The notes under the pieces are model-generated. The model ran no database searches and was not told the DNA's origin. It worked only from the letters and a program-made list of their open reading frames with translations. Both the position numbers and the translations under genes were made by a program. A DNA stretch of 64,000 nt from Epinephelus fuscoguttatus (lineage: Eukaryota; Chordata; Actinopteri; Perciformes; Serranidae): positions 12,916,428-12,980,427 of the forward strand of contig NC_064759.1 in the NCBI RefSeq assembly GCF_011397635.1, written 5' to 3'. This document shows, in pieces, positions 12,399-24,321 of this stretch (positions are counted from its first letter, which is position 1; every line of letters begins with the position of its first letter).

Positions 12399-12422
12399 GA
12401 ATGAATGAATGAATGAATGAAT
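12399..12422. repeat. (GAAT)n microsatellite
   Basis: Six GAAT units following AATAAAATAAAGGTT, an arrangement often seen at the 3' tail of fish LINEs. Confidence 0.9.
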
Positions 12423-12479
12423 AGGGTAAAAAATTTATGAAATATCAAATTAGGGAAATCTTGAGCCGAATTCAAGACT

Positions 12480-12630
12480 ATAAAATGAAGCCTTTGTTCA
12501 AGGGCCTACATTTTTTTATTTTTTTGGCCCACATGTTGTTTTTCTACAAGGACACTCTCATAGAGGGGATTTTTTAAAATCTCTTAGGCGTATCCTGGTT
12601 AAATAAGTTTTACATAAATAAAAATAAAAA
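12480..12630 (+). mobile_element. Possible L2-type LINE 3' end stub
   Basis: The stretch ends CTCTTAGGCGTATCCTGG and TTAAATAAG, followed by A-rich tails, which resembles the 3' UTR end of fish L2-type LINEs (compare 16640-16815). No coding remnant is visible. Confidence 0.4.
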
Positions 12631-13197
12631 GAACATTTGGGGAGTCACATGTTAAGCAAAGGGTCTGGGGATTCTCCCCTAAGGCATTTTGAGCGCCAAA
12701 CACTTCTTGCATTCTGGTCCGGGCATTTTTATGCACCAGTTTGTTCCTTTTCTACATCAAATTATGGTGGACATGTTGTGGTACTTCTGCCTCGATTGAG
12801 CACAGTTGCTTCCTCCTTCTGTTTTAAGGCGAATTGCAACCATTGCACACTGCCACCATCTCGATATGCACATTTCTCAATATTGAAGGGAACGTGTCCC
12901 CTGCCTCCCCCAAAAATCTATGCCTATGCCTTTGTTGCCTCTGTATCTTTTTAGAATTGTTATTTCTTTTTTCTGTTTCCCTACTTTTGTCGTGTTTTTC
13001 CTTCAACTTTTTATGCTTCAGTCTGAGATAGTCTCCTTTGCAGAAGAGGTTACTAACCACAAAAGGAGTTACTTGGTTCAACAAAGAATAAATAAAAATG
13101 TCTTTTTAGTCGCATTGTACTGTGTAATATGTGTTTAAATTGGGCCCTGATGATACTGGAGATGAAAATTAAGCTCTCAGTTAACACATAAGTATCA

Positions 13198-13199
<2 letters not shown>

Positions 13200-13238
<39 letters not shown>
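13200..13238. repeat. (TG)n microsatellite
   Basis: About 19 TG units, seen directly. Confidence 0.96.
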
Positions 13239-13241
<3 letters not shown>

Positions 13242-13799
13242 ACAGTACCTCCCATATTAATCAAATAAGGCATGATGGACGTGCAGATCTGGGTTGCAGC
13301 TGTCTTTAGCAGTGGTTCTCAACCTTTTTCTGTAATGCCTCCTTCAGAAGGTGAAAAAGTTCATGCCCACCCACCCCGAATTTTGTAGTCAATCATTGCC
13401 ATTAACTGGGGAACCAACTAATAAAAAAGGATCCATGTTGAATGTTAGTGATTATAAAAGTGAGCATGATGGCATCATCATTATGTGACTCCATATTTGT
13501 CCCCTGGTCATCCACGCCCCACCTGCAGTGGCTCTCCCCCCCAGGGGAACCCGCCCCACCATTTCAGACCAACTGCTTCAAGGCTTGACATGTACAAACC
13601 AGTTCCCAGGTAAGTCAGGTAGGGCCACCCAACCCAAGCAGTCACCTTATCACCCTGCTGCCTGCAGCAGGCCGCCACAAAGTCTTACTGTATCTCTCAT
13701 ATCCAGTGGGGCCCTTAGCTCAGATCAGACTGACCACGGACCACACAGGTCATTATCCCGCGCTGCCATGTGATCTTTCATGAGCTCATGAGCATTAAT

Positions 13800-14120
13800 A
13801 AACCCCGGTGATCGACTCCACCCTGCTCGTGTTGTTTGCGCTAGGTGTGACTGACTCACTTCCTCCGTGGGCATGTTACCTGTCATCGCCCAGGTCGCTA
13901 TTTCTCCTGCGCGTCAGCTCGGAGCCATTCGACTCTAGCTACCGGAGTCTTATCATAACGTTAATAATTCAGACTGATAAGAGCCAAATCTGACCGTCGG
14001 TACAACGATCGCAGTATGACTGTTTAACGGGGCGAAAACGGCCTCGGCGCATATGCCAAAAGTAGTCAGCGCCGTGCGTAACGGAGATGTCAGGGGCTTG
14101 CCCGCGTCCCACATTTACAT
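13800..14120. promoter_or_regulatory. CpG-dense patch of unknown role
   Basis: Within about 300 bp there are well over 20 CG dinucleotides, against a surrounding AT-rich and CpG-poor background. It includes paired GATA-type motifs (CTTATCA and TGATAAG near 13949-13982). No exon was recognised inside. It could be a promoter of an unannotated transcript or an enhancer for the S100 genes. Confidence 0.4.
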
Positions 14121-14421
14121 TTAGCCCTAACTAATCCTGACAATTTGTAGAGCGGCCAGAGGCAGGACTGACACACAGCAAATAAATAAGTAAGCGTGAG
14201 GCGAGACTCCGGTTTCTCTGTAAGTGTAAAGGGATTGGGGTTAGATTACCAAAAAGGAGAACCTGATCTCTGTGGCCACCAAGCCTGATAATGACAATAG
14301 AGACGCTCGCTAATTATGCAAAATTCATGGCACAGTGGAGATAAAGTGATAGTTTTGCCAAGAAAACAACAAAATAACCAAAGAGGAGACATAACAAGTA
14401 ATCAGGATGAAGCAGACTCAC

Positions 14422-14500
14422 CGATATGACAGGAAAACAAAAGGCGAGAAACTGTTTCAGCTGCTGCGCTCCTTCTTCTCTCTCACAGATCCTCCTCTTC
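14422..14500 (-). promoter_or_regulatory. Candidate noncoding first exon of the S100A13/A16-like gene
   Basis: On the minus strand a good donor, ATATCG/GTGAGT, ends a possible exon at 14422. The second S100 gene needs an upstream noncoding exon because its coding exon begins 2 nt after an acceptor (7972), and this is one of the better donors upstream before the third S100 gene. The implied intron is about 6.4 kb. There is no clear TATA box. This is inference. Confidence 0.3.
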
Positions 14501-14782
14501 AGTCCTGCGCTAGATTAAGCAGCAACACATATCTTTTCCGTGATTTAACTTCTGACTCCAGCCAACTGTTTTTTTCTTTGTCATAGGGCGTGTGCCTGAG
14601 AGAGAAGGAATGTGGAAAGAGGCGCAGCTTGAGCAGCACAGCAGCTTTTTTTTTTTTAAACCAACATTTTCTAACAAACATTTCCGTTGTTTAAGAAAAC
14701 AGACTTTCTAATGTGGTGGAATAAATATTTTTAAGGGTTTTTTAATATGTCTAGTTTTATACTTGCACACTCATTTACATTT

Positions 14783-14803
14783 TTTTTTTTTTTTTTTTTT
14801 TTT
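14783..14803. repeat. Poly(T) run
   Basis: Over 20 consecutive T residues, possibly the A-tail of an old retroposon on the minus strand. No body of a SINE was recognised. Confidence 0.9.
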
Positions 14804-15515
14804 GCTGGCACACTTTCTCTCAACATGTAAGAACAAGCGCGCGCTCATGTCTCAAAGTGCGCGTGTGTTCAAAGCTTTCCCAACAGACAGATGTACTCAA
14901 GCCACACCCTGAAACTTAACTCACTTGAGCAAAGAATGGAAAGATAGTGTTCAGTAGAAAGGAAACTTTTGGACAAACTGCCAGATGAAGGCCTGAGCAG
15001 CAAGAAACACACACGTTGTTATATTTTATTTACATTTATTTGTAGCTTTTCACATTAAAATCCTGCTTTGCCAATACTGCAGCTTCTGTTTGTGCCCGGG
15101 AGGAAGATGACAGACATCACAAGATGCTTTTCCCAAGTATTACACAAGCCAAGAATACATAATGCTTACACACACTCTCTCTGTTTTCACACAATGCATT
15201 CCCATTCTGCAACTCCCTTGAAGACCTGTAAGCACAAGCAGCTGCGAGTGTGTGTGTGTTCTGGGAAACAGCAAGGACTGGTTCTAATATTGCTGTTCAA
15301 TAGTATTCTCTGACAGAGTCTGTGCCAGTTTGGCAGCTGCAGGTGAGAGGACAGGGTGAGAAGAAATACAGAGAGACTGGCAAAAACAGCGTTGTGCACT
15401 TGAAACAGACTTTAGGGTGTTTTCCATTTGGCTGTTTTCCCATTTTCTCAAACTACATGGCACACAGACAAGCCAGTGACAGACGTGAAACTGTAACAGA
15501 GTATCTGAGGGCTCC

Positions 15516-18500
15516 CTATTGGCTGAACCCCCCATGCTTGCTTGCGAGATGCCCAATCAGCTGCCAGAACTCCAGGAAGTTGAGCTCTCCATCATTGTTA
15601 TTGTCCAATGAGCTCATGAGCTGGTCAATGGCAGTGGGGTCGGCAGCATTCTGCAGGAAAACAGAACGACACTGCGTTAAATACTTAAAAAAAACAACAG
15701 TGAGAGTCAGTGTGGAGCAACTGGGATGTTACTGGTGGCTTGTGTGGGGCAGTGAGGCAGAGGCAAGCTGACACCACTGGCACGTACGCCAGTTGAAAAA
15801 TTAATGCAACGTCAGCAGAGGTGGTTTGGCACAAGGAGCTGTGGCTTTGTCTCCATCTAGTGGCCAGTGTGGTTATTCCTACTGTTCATGAGAGGAGAAA
15901 CACATGGAATTTTCCACACTTGGAAAAGGCAGCCCAGGATTTTTTGTCAGGCTTCAGGAACTACTACTTTCTGCCATTGTGCTCTGGTTAAACATGACAA
16001 AACAAAAACCGTGAGGCAAGTCTCTGAGGGGTGGCGACTCTTCCTTTATGACACACTCATTGTTTTTGTGGAACACGGTGAAACATAAAATGTGAAGTTA
16101 TATCCTGTCCTAACATGAGATTTAACTGCTCTAGATCACAGGAGAGAGTCAAATACTGAGATATTCAAGCACACATTTGACTCACAAGTACAGTGAGACC
16201 ACGTTCATTAAAAACCGCCCACGTAAAAGACCAGAAGTGGCCGTTTGCACACAAGTATGACTAACAGTTAATTATATGGGCACAGAAAAAAGAGCCAATG
16301 TGGCATCCAGATGATTTCAATATGAATCTGGCCTTATGAGGAAGCTTTGTTTTTTGCCTGAGGCTGTATCCACAAACATTCTCGGGCTCTCAGAGAGCTC
16401 CTAACTTAGCCTTGTTACAAACTGTAAAGCCCTCACTCATCTCTGTACGCTTTACTCCAGGGCTGGTTGGCCTTCTTTGACCTTTCATAGGCTCAGTCAC
16501 TGGTATTTGTACATTTATAAAGCCATACGGGGTAAGTGCACAGACTGAGCTGGTAGAGAAAGGTTTTATGTGTTCTGCTCTCCTCACTTTTAACAGCCTT
16601 CAAAAAGATTTCAGACACAGAGAGAACTGGTCTCTTTGCCTGATTTTAAAGCTCATGTAAGTACTGGTAAAAGGATAAATGAATAAGTTGGTACTTGTCA
16701 TTGTATGCAGGTATTTTAATATTTTGTTAATGTATATCTTCTATGTGCTGCTGTGTTGGCCAGGTCCCCCTTATAAAACAAGACTTTACCTGGTTAAATG
16801 TGGGTTTAATTAAACAAAGAAATTACTAAAAAAAATCCTGATAAGGAGTCTGAGCTTAGGAGTGATCTGAAATTGTATGTTTAAATATGCAAATTATGCA
16901 TCATCTAATTAAATATGCACTATTTTGCTTTTATTTTCAGAACAATAATCTGAACACTGGATAAAGCCAGGTTCAAATTTTTGCTTTATGTTTGTAGACA
17001 TATTAGACTCAAAGGTTTTTGAGGAGGGACCTTTGGATATCTCTTTTTATCACTCCATAAATCAGAAAATACTGTTTTATATTTTGTTTTGCTGTTGCTA
17101 AAATATCCCAACAACAAATGTAAAAGCACTCATTATACATTTTGCTCCTGTGCTCAGGTTGTTGAAATTCACACAATATGTGGATTGTCCATGTATAGCT
17201 GCTTTATGTCTGGACTTTCAGAACCAAAAACAGTCAGTTTGGATTCCCAAAATGTGTCTGCTATGAATGAAATGTGAACAAACCCCTCTTTAAAAACCTC
17301 CACAATAAAGACAGGAATACAGTTGGAGAGTCTGGAGTATACACATGCTACAGAAGTTGAGATTTTTGGGTATGAGAAAAAACTCAACTTGAGAAAAACA
17401 ACCTTTAAAGATATGTCTTGTAAAATTCCATACATATTAAGACACAAAGAAAAGAAAGAAAGAAACTAGGGCAAAAAATAGATAAATATAAAAAATAAAA
17501 ATAAATAAAACACCGAATAGATATGACCACGAAACTTCTTCTGGTGAATTATTTATATTAAGACAATTATTTTTTGTATTACAAGTTTTCTGAAATTGTA
17601 TATGCAAATGAGGCATTATCTAATAACGTTCACTTTTTGCATTAATTTCCAGAACAGAAATCTGAACTAACATAAACACCCAAATGTGTATTCTAAATAC
17701 TGTCTTTCCAATAGTCTGAAAGAGGACATGTAGAGGCAAAATAGCCTAAAATCTCAACATTGACTAGTGCATATGATTGGTTGACCAAAAAAAAATCCAA
17801 ACACTCTTTGTAATAGTAAATACAGAATTGTCAGTGAAATCAATAGGTCTAATCATATTCAGTCTCTTTTTTAGAGATGGTGTAATAATGAAAACTATTA
17901 AATCTAATAAACATCTCTGTTGAATTAATTGTAAGCCACTCTTTACAAGTAGCTGACAAAATGTGACAAAACACAGGGCTGCAGTACCTGTGCAGTCACT
18001 TATCACCATGTTAATAGTTGTTATATTAATTTGCTAATGTTTATTTACCACGCTGGTAATTTTGGCACTTAATCTATTGTCACTCAGCATTTGGAGAATA
18101 TTTCCCCACCTCTTTGTCTGTCTGTCATTTTTACTTCTGCTTAAGAAACTCTAAAACCTTCCGAAAAGTCCACCACCCTACTCCGGACAGCTTTTCAACT
18201 TAAGAGCTCTCTCAAGGGCTAAAATGCTTTTTGAATAACTCACCAGGATCTGGTCTTAACTGTGAAATCATAATTCTAGGAATTTATGTGGAGTGTTGTT
18301 CCTTGGATCATCTAGAGAATTGTTGCCTGTTATGAAAAGACAAACAAGGCGTTGTCTTGTTTCTAAATACCTCACCAATGTCCCAGGCTTTCTGTGACCC
18401 TGAGCCACTAACCAATGAGTTGTAAAGACAAAGATCTTCAGGCTTAAATACATACTTTTAACCTTAAAACAGGCCAAACAGGCTTTTCCCCAAAACTAAC

Positions 18501-19978
18501 TCGACACTATAGCTTCTATCAAATTTGACCTTAAAAGGGGTAAATAGTGCATTTGTTGGGGACTTTTTTCAGGCACGTATTAATGCACATTTAGTGCACT
18601 AGTGTACATCTATTGCAGCAGGACAGTGTCAGATGTTAATGGTAATGAAGGACCATGTCACAATCTGCAAAGTGTGGCTGGCTGATGTGTTTTTGGACAA
18701 TCATGGAGTTCTATAGCACAGAGGAATGAGCTGTATCAGGCTTTGGATGCGTGCTAAACACTATGATGAGTTCATTGTTTCGGTCTTTTCATGGAATTAG
18801 TTGACAAAAAGCAAATTATAAAACATATCTCATATTACTCTTTAATATTAAAAAAGAAAGAAAGAAAGAAAAACAGACCTCAGCTGGAGTAACAGGTAAC
18901 ATTCCTGCAGCATGAACCAGAATATTTGAGAAACATTGTGGACCAAATAACAGACAAACAAAAATTAATGAAGTTTCAGGGGCTCCCCTGGCCTTTACCT
19001 GCAAAATGTCTAGTGCAGCAATGATTAATTGATCAGTTATTAAATTAATCAGCAACTAATTTTATCAACCTTCATCAGTTTGAGTAATTTTGTTTAAGAA
19101 AAAAGAGGTCAAAATCTCAGATTCTAGCTTATTAAATGTGAATATTTTCCGGATTCTTTACTCCTGTATGACAGTAAACTGGACATCTTTGAGTTGCCAT
19201 TTTAGAACATCAATTTGGGCATATTGATTTTTTTCTGATGTTTTATATACTAAACAACTCATCAACTAATCGAGAAAATAATCAACAAATTAATTAAATT
19301 AAAAAATAATCATTAGTTGCAGCCCTAAAAATGTCACTCAAATGAACATGCACTGACTGGGAGGAGAAACAAAAGAAGATGCAATAGTAACTGCAATAAC
19401 TCCAAAGCTGACAAAAAAACATTAAGAGACAAACAATGTCCACAAAGAGACATAAACAGCCAAAACAAGACACTGAATGACCCCAATAAGACACAATCTG
19501 ACTACAAAGAGACACAAAACAACCATAAGGAGACGAAAAAATTACCACAAAGAGAACCAAAACTAAAAAAACAAGAAGCATGACTACAAAGAGAAGTAAA
19601 AATGCAAAAAATTAGAAAAAAAAAAAACACCACAGTCTGTGTCTTGCTCCTGTGTAGGAAAGCTGTCATGGCCTTGCATGTCTGTGCCCAGGAGCCCATT
19701 GCCTCATAATCCACCCATGTATGCAATAGCTACTAAAGTGACAACCCTCCACACACTGAAATGTATTACACCAACAAGCAAACATATACAACTACACAAC
19801 AGTGGTACACCACAGCAGTAATGGTGTTTGTTAGACCTACAGTCCTCACCTTGACAAAGCTGGGGAGCTCTGATTTGACCAGTCTGTGGAATTCATCTCT
19901 GCTCAGTGTGTCAGAGGAACCATCGCTACCAGCATGCGCCTTGAACTGGGCCACCAGCACACCAATAGCAGACTCCAT
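15516..19978 (-). CDS. S100 family EF-hand protein (S100A13/A14/A16 or A11-like) with a 4.2 kb intron
   Basis: Two coding exons, join(19850-19978, 15516-15650), encode 87 aa. The donor is GTCAAG/GTGAGG and the acceptor CCTGCAG, phase 0, with an intron of 4,199 bp. The ATG at 19978 follows an acceptor (CTTGAAG after a T-rich tract) by about 50 nt. The protein starts MESAIGVLVAQFKAHAG, has a degenerate N-terminal pseudo-EF-hand, then a canonical loop DNNNDGELNFLE with all ligand positions kept. It ends LASKHGGFSQ. The phrase FWQLIG links it to S100A13 (YWRLIG), A14 (FWELIG) and A16 (YWTLIG); S100A11 (FLNLIG) is the next candidate. It is a short S100 without the long hydrophobic tail of S100A1. 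Candidate poly(A) hexamers lie at 15025-15030 and 15035-15040. Confidence 0.93.
16390..16815 (+). mobile_element. L2-type LINE, 5'-truncated 3' end
   Basis: Plus-strand translation near 16560-16660 gives GFMCSALLTFNSLQKDF, and in a shifted frame VSLPDFKAHV. These match the C-terminus of fish L2 reverse-transcriptase ORFs (consensus-like FMCSAPLTWNSLQKDL ... VSLxDFKAHV). The 3' UTR follows, with GTGTTGGCCAGG and TTACCTGGTTAAAT near the end. The frame is broken, so this is a decayed stub. It sits in the intron of the third S100 gene, opposite in orientation. Confidence 0.82.
19011..19327. mobile_element. hAT-type miniature element
   Basis: The right end reads CATTAGTTGCAGCCCTA, and the left end is a decayed inverse (TAGTGCAGCAATGATTAATT). 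The interior holds the ATTAATC/GATTAAT-rich text typical of a widespread fish hAT family. It is about 317 bp, noncoding, and lies in the intron of the third S100 gene. Confidence 0.65.
19436..19610. repeat. Minisatellite with ~20 bp ACAAAGAGACACAAAAC-like unit
   Basis: Degenerate tandem units of the form ACAAAGAGACATAAACAGCC, ACTACAAAGAGACACAAAAC and ACCACAAAGAGAACCAAAAC follow one another. I know this unit as a common dispersed minisatellite in teleosts. It is intronic. Confidence 0.75.
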
Positions 19979-20177
19979 TACAGATCAAGAGATGGACAGG
20001 GAGGGTCTTCAGGCCAATACTTCAAGAGAGATAAAAAAAAAAAGGAGAACTGCTGTCGATCACAATGATAATACATTTCCAAAATACAATTAAGATATAA
20101 TTCAGATTAAGTTAGAAGAAAAACAACGGCACTTGTAACTAGAATTTAATCTGACGACACAAATCAGAGAGACTCAC

Positions 20178-20245
20178 CAAGTCAGGTGTGTGTGTGGTTA
20201 AACTGTGAGGACACAAGTCTTCCTGGTCTTTTTGTAGCCAGCATG
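20178..20245 (-). promoter_or_regulatory. Candidate promoter and noncoding exon 1 of the third S100 gene
   Basis: On the minus strand a strong donor, GACTTG/GTGAGT, ends at 20178, about 170 nt upstream of the acceptor that leads to the ATG exon. A TATA-like TACAAAAAG lies about 55 nt further upstream. This gives the usual three-exon S100 layout. The exact start is not shown. Confidence 0.4.
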
Positions 20246-23060
20246 TCCTGGTAAAAGAGATGAATCATTCACTTATTTCTCTCTATACATTTACAGGTTG
20301 TGTTTGACTATGTATTGGAATCAGTAAAAATGTAAACCATGTTTCCCAAACTCCGCTGACCTTTTTCCATGACATGCTTGCATTTTCAGATGCAATCTCA
20401 GCGTGTAACTGCTCCCTGGCAGGATATGGGTTGCTGGATGAATCACCTCATTCAGGAAACCGCAGACTAACAATCGGAGTTAGGATGGTTTAAACACATT
20501 ACAAATAGTTTAATGTTTTGCTCAGTTCATGCCAATGCACAGACAATAGTTTCACATTTTTCCTTTGCTGTGTGTGAGCGTGCAAAAAGCTGCAGAGAGC
20601 GAAAAGAGAGCAGTAAATCAGATATAATTACACAGTCGGTGTTGCAAAAACTTTTGAGAACGAGACACTTGGGTTTCACCTCGGAAAAGTCGTATCATTT
20701 AAGCGGAAGCTCTGACAGGATGTGCACAATTGGCGTATTAGGGAGGCAGTTAGTGCTGACAAGCACAATAACTTTATCATCCAAATATCCCCGCGCCTAG
20801 TTTTCTTGTCTCAGCTGCATGACACACACACACACAGATACACACACACCTATATCCCCATACACCTGAAACAGCAGTCTTCACTTCTTTTTTCCTCCAT
20901 TCCCCCGGCCATCGTTGAGGAAGCAGAGAGCAGCTACTAAGACAAAATAAATGGCTTACAGAGCGGAGAAATCACATACAGTGGTATAAAAACATCAGGG
21001 TTTTCTGCGGGGCGCTGCTGCTACTTTTCTTATGATTAATGTTTTTGTGTCTAAGGATTTGTTGATCTATATTTCAGAACATATTCCATACTTCTTGAAT
21101 TGGTTGATTGCCTGCTGCACCCACTCATCCAGCCTTTAAAGTAGATGCATGCTTTAAATGTTTCATGCAAATAAATAAAAAAACACATGTGGGAAAAGCT
21201 CAAGCGGTCCTTAAAGTCATACACATATACAGGGTTGATTTATAGTGTCTCGTTTCACAGGCTTTATTAGGTAGTTATTCATTACAGAAGAGTGTGCGTT
21301 AGGGAATGTGAAGCTGCTTGAGACGTTGCTTTTCCACAGAGGCAGCAGTATAAATTGTGTGTTTCTGTTTGTATATGACGTTCCTGCTGAAGCAATAGTG
21401 GAACAGTTTCACAATATTATCAGGAGGAACGACACTTTGCTTTGTTGTGAGGGGCTAAGTATCAATACTTCTCACATGCAGAGAACCAGTTATTTATCTT
21501 TCTCACATAGGATCAGCCACAACATTAAAACAGGTTATCATCTTGTTACATCTTTGTTTTCATGTGAATACCACTTGACATGTACAACCTACCCAAACAC
21601 CATTGCAGACCAAGTACACCCCCTAATGGCAAAAGCACTCCCTGATGGAAGCAACTCCCTCTGCCTAAACAGCTCAGAGCCAAGGCTGATCCAAGGAGGC
21701 CCTACTATCAATGGCTTTGGCTCTTGGGTACCGGCATGTCCCACAGATACTCAATCAGACTGGGATCTGAGGAATGTGAAGGCCAGGTCAATGTCCTTTG
21801 CTCTTTGTCACTTTCTCAGGCCATTCCTGAGCAGTTTTAGCAGTGTGGCATAGTGCACTGTTTTGCTGGGAGGGCCACTGCCATTAGGAGCTGTTGCCAT
21901 GAGGGGGTGTATTTGGTCTGCAGTGGTGTTTGGTGCATGGCAAGTGGCATCCACATGAATATTAGGATCAAAAAAAAAATTACGTATATATTTGTGTTGT
22001 ATTTGTCATCATAACTCAAAATATACTCAGTTTCTCAAAGTACCTCCAGAAAACAGGATGTTGAAAATCTCCTGAGATTAATATTCTGGAGGCTTAATCA
22101 GTAAGATGTTGAGTAAAAGCATTTTGACATTTTTAAGTAATATTTCATCTCATGTTACTTTAAACACAGTTTAACCACAAATTATGTAGTTTAACAATAT
22201 GATAGACTGAAATGTATCCTTGCGCCTCCTCTTTGCCTCAGTCAGCCATGCTTGTTAAAGAAGGGGACGTGGCTCTACTACAGTCCATTTTAGATGTGGA
22301 ACACTGTGATTGGCTCATAGACATCAGATAAGCCTGTGCATTTGGGTGGAGTCAGATGACAGTAATCTTAGATCTCTAGACATCTTAGAAAAGTTATGTC
22401 CATTGGAACGGACGGGGGATCGGAACGGGTTAATGTTGTGGCTGATCGGTGTAGTTATGCAACCGTACTGATTGACAGTATTTGTGTAAAAATGATCAAC
22501 ATTTAACCAAGGCAGTACTCCAGTTTCTGGTTTAAACAAACACTCAGTGACTGAAGAATGTGAAATCATCATAATTCATCTCACCCTCTTTTCTTTCTTT
22601 CTTTTCCTCTGCTACCACCAGCCAAGGTGTTGCTCCACCCATCCAGATACAGGTAATATAAAAGTGAAGAACAGCGGGAAAAGTATCCCAGACGAGAAGT
22701 TAACACCAGTCTGGCAAAGGCAACCCAAGGAGAAAGGAGCCGATTCGTCTGCAATGGCACACAAAGTAATACATCACTTGTGTTGTATTGATCTGTCAGC
22801 AAATTCCATCTTTTTACAGATTCCACTGACTTTCAACAGAAACCGTGGGGAGAACTGTTCAAACAACCATTAACTTATTATTAATAATCAGTAAAACCAA
22901 AGAGCTCACCTTCCTTTCTGACCTCGCAAAAATCATCAGGACGTCTAAATCAAACAGGATGGAATTCAGATGAAGACCTGAAATCATGGTCTGGTAAAAT
23001 CAACGACAAACATTTTAAAGATGGAGTAAAAAGAAGACAAAAGCAAACGATTTCATCACA
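20246..23060. other. Intergenic stretch between the S100 cluster and pbxip1
   Basis: No gene was recognised. The main content is a rearranged Tc1 relic (21505-22454). Frames such as 20513-20800 and 22547-22873 have no family resemblance. Confidence 0.65.
21505..22454. mobile_element. Rearranged Tc1/mariner relic with inverted internal segments
   Basis: The outer ends are inverted copies: GATCAGCCACAACATTAAAA at 21511 and TTGTGGCTGATCGGTGTA ending at 22454, the ends of a common fish Tc1 family. Plus-strand transposase text (GCAGACCAAGTACACCCCCT, near 21607) is followed by the same segment on the minus strand (AGGGGGTGTATTTGGTCTGC, 21903-21922). Two fragments of the same element therefore lie head to head. 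Most of the transposase gene is missing. Confidence 0.8.
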
Positions 23061-23073
23061 GGGATGAACCCAA

Positions 23074-24321
23074 TTTATTATTCTGCTCTTGTGACAGTAA
23101 CAGGGCCAAATATGAACATCCTAACGTACAAGGCTCTCTAAGCTGCCCCTATGCGCTTCTTCATCGACGCCCTTTGAAAAACACTCACTGTGTGGCTGCA
23201 GGCCCTTCAATCAACAACATTTAATAAGTTAGCCATGCCTTTTTTTTCCCTTGGAAACTACGTGCCATGACCTCAGCGCCATGACAAACCTAACCAATAA
23301 AAACAAATGTTACATTCATAACCACACAAAAAATTAAGGACATTTTAGTGCACAACATAAGTTCCGTACCTGAAATGAAACATACATGCTCAACATGTCA
23401 ATATATTATGTGCCAACCAAGTATATTTGTATCTATATTACGCCCACCTCTATAAAATAAGTTAATTATATGTGTCTGCATGTCAGCATAATTCTTAAAC
23501 ACATTTAATTCAATATGTACAAACAATCAAAACAAAGAAAATCATAGCTAATTTTACACAAAATATCCACTAAACCTTTTTCAGCATTTCACGCCACCCT
23601 TTCTAAGCACTAATGATTTAAAGGTAATCTGACATTAAGAGCTAGGCTAAAGAAATTAATACATAAAGATGGCATTCTCTAGGTACAATGTATGATCAGT
23701 GAAAAAAGGTAGACTTCATCAGTGCAGAGTGCAGTTTGCAGAGGAAGAGGTGCAGTGTCTCGATAAGACTTTACAGTATCTATTCCTGCATGAAAGTCAA
23801 AGCAGAGTAACATCCAACTCAATCTAACAGGTTTAATCCCCCTTATGCAAAAGGAAAAAAGTAGCAGAAAAGTGTGTGCAGAAATGACTTTCACACCAAC
23901 AGATTACATTAGCTGCAGGTGAATAAAAAATGTGTGGGGTTTTCTATGGATTGAACACTTGATTATAGAGCACACAAAAGCTACGTAATGTATGCGTTGT
24001 GCTTCATTATTATCAGTAGCATCTTCTCTCTTATGTCCATTCAAGATGCAAGGACTTCCTCCATTATTAAGTACTAGTGTGTGCATGTGCGTGAAAAATA
24101 CAAAACAACCCCAAAAAAGGTGAAATCAAATTACAAGCTGAACTTCTTGGACAACAAATGTAAGGGGTAAAATAAGATCCCGTAAAAAGGTGTGACAGGA
24201 TGATAAATGTATACTTGTAAGCATTTGTGGTCCAATATAAAATGTTCCCTTTGAATAACCTCTCATCCGTCATGACTGCTCTTAAGCTACTTTTGACAGA
24301 TCCATCAATTGTGTCACATCA
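23074..24321 (-). other. pbxip1: Predicted 3' UTR of pbxip1
   Basis: Between the pbxip1 stop codon and a minus-strand AATAAA (23079-23074) lies about 1.25 kb of AT-rich DNA with no transposon signature, in contrast to its surroundings. That is consistent with a long, selectively maintained 3' UTR. The end point is inferred from one hexamer. Confidence 0.45.

Larger units (their letters stand above)
8046..13799. other. Intergenic or intronic stretch without recognised genes
   Basis: Besides the transposon-like stretch at 9040-10320, this holds microsatellites (10838-10878, 11124-11163, 11395-11420, 12399-12422, 13200-13238) and a candidate L2 3' stub (12480-12630). Reading frames here (for example 8339-8819 and 10318-10783) show no family resemblance. 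If the exon at 14422 belongs to the second S100 gene, this is its first intron. Confidence 0.6.
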
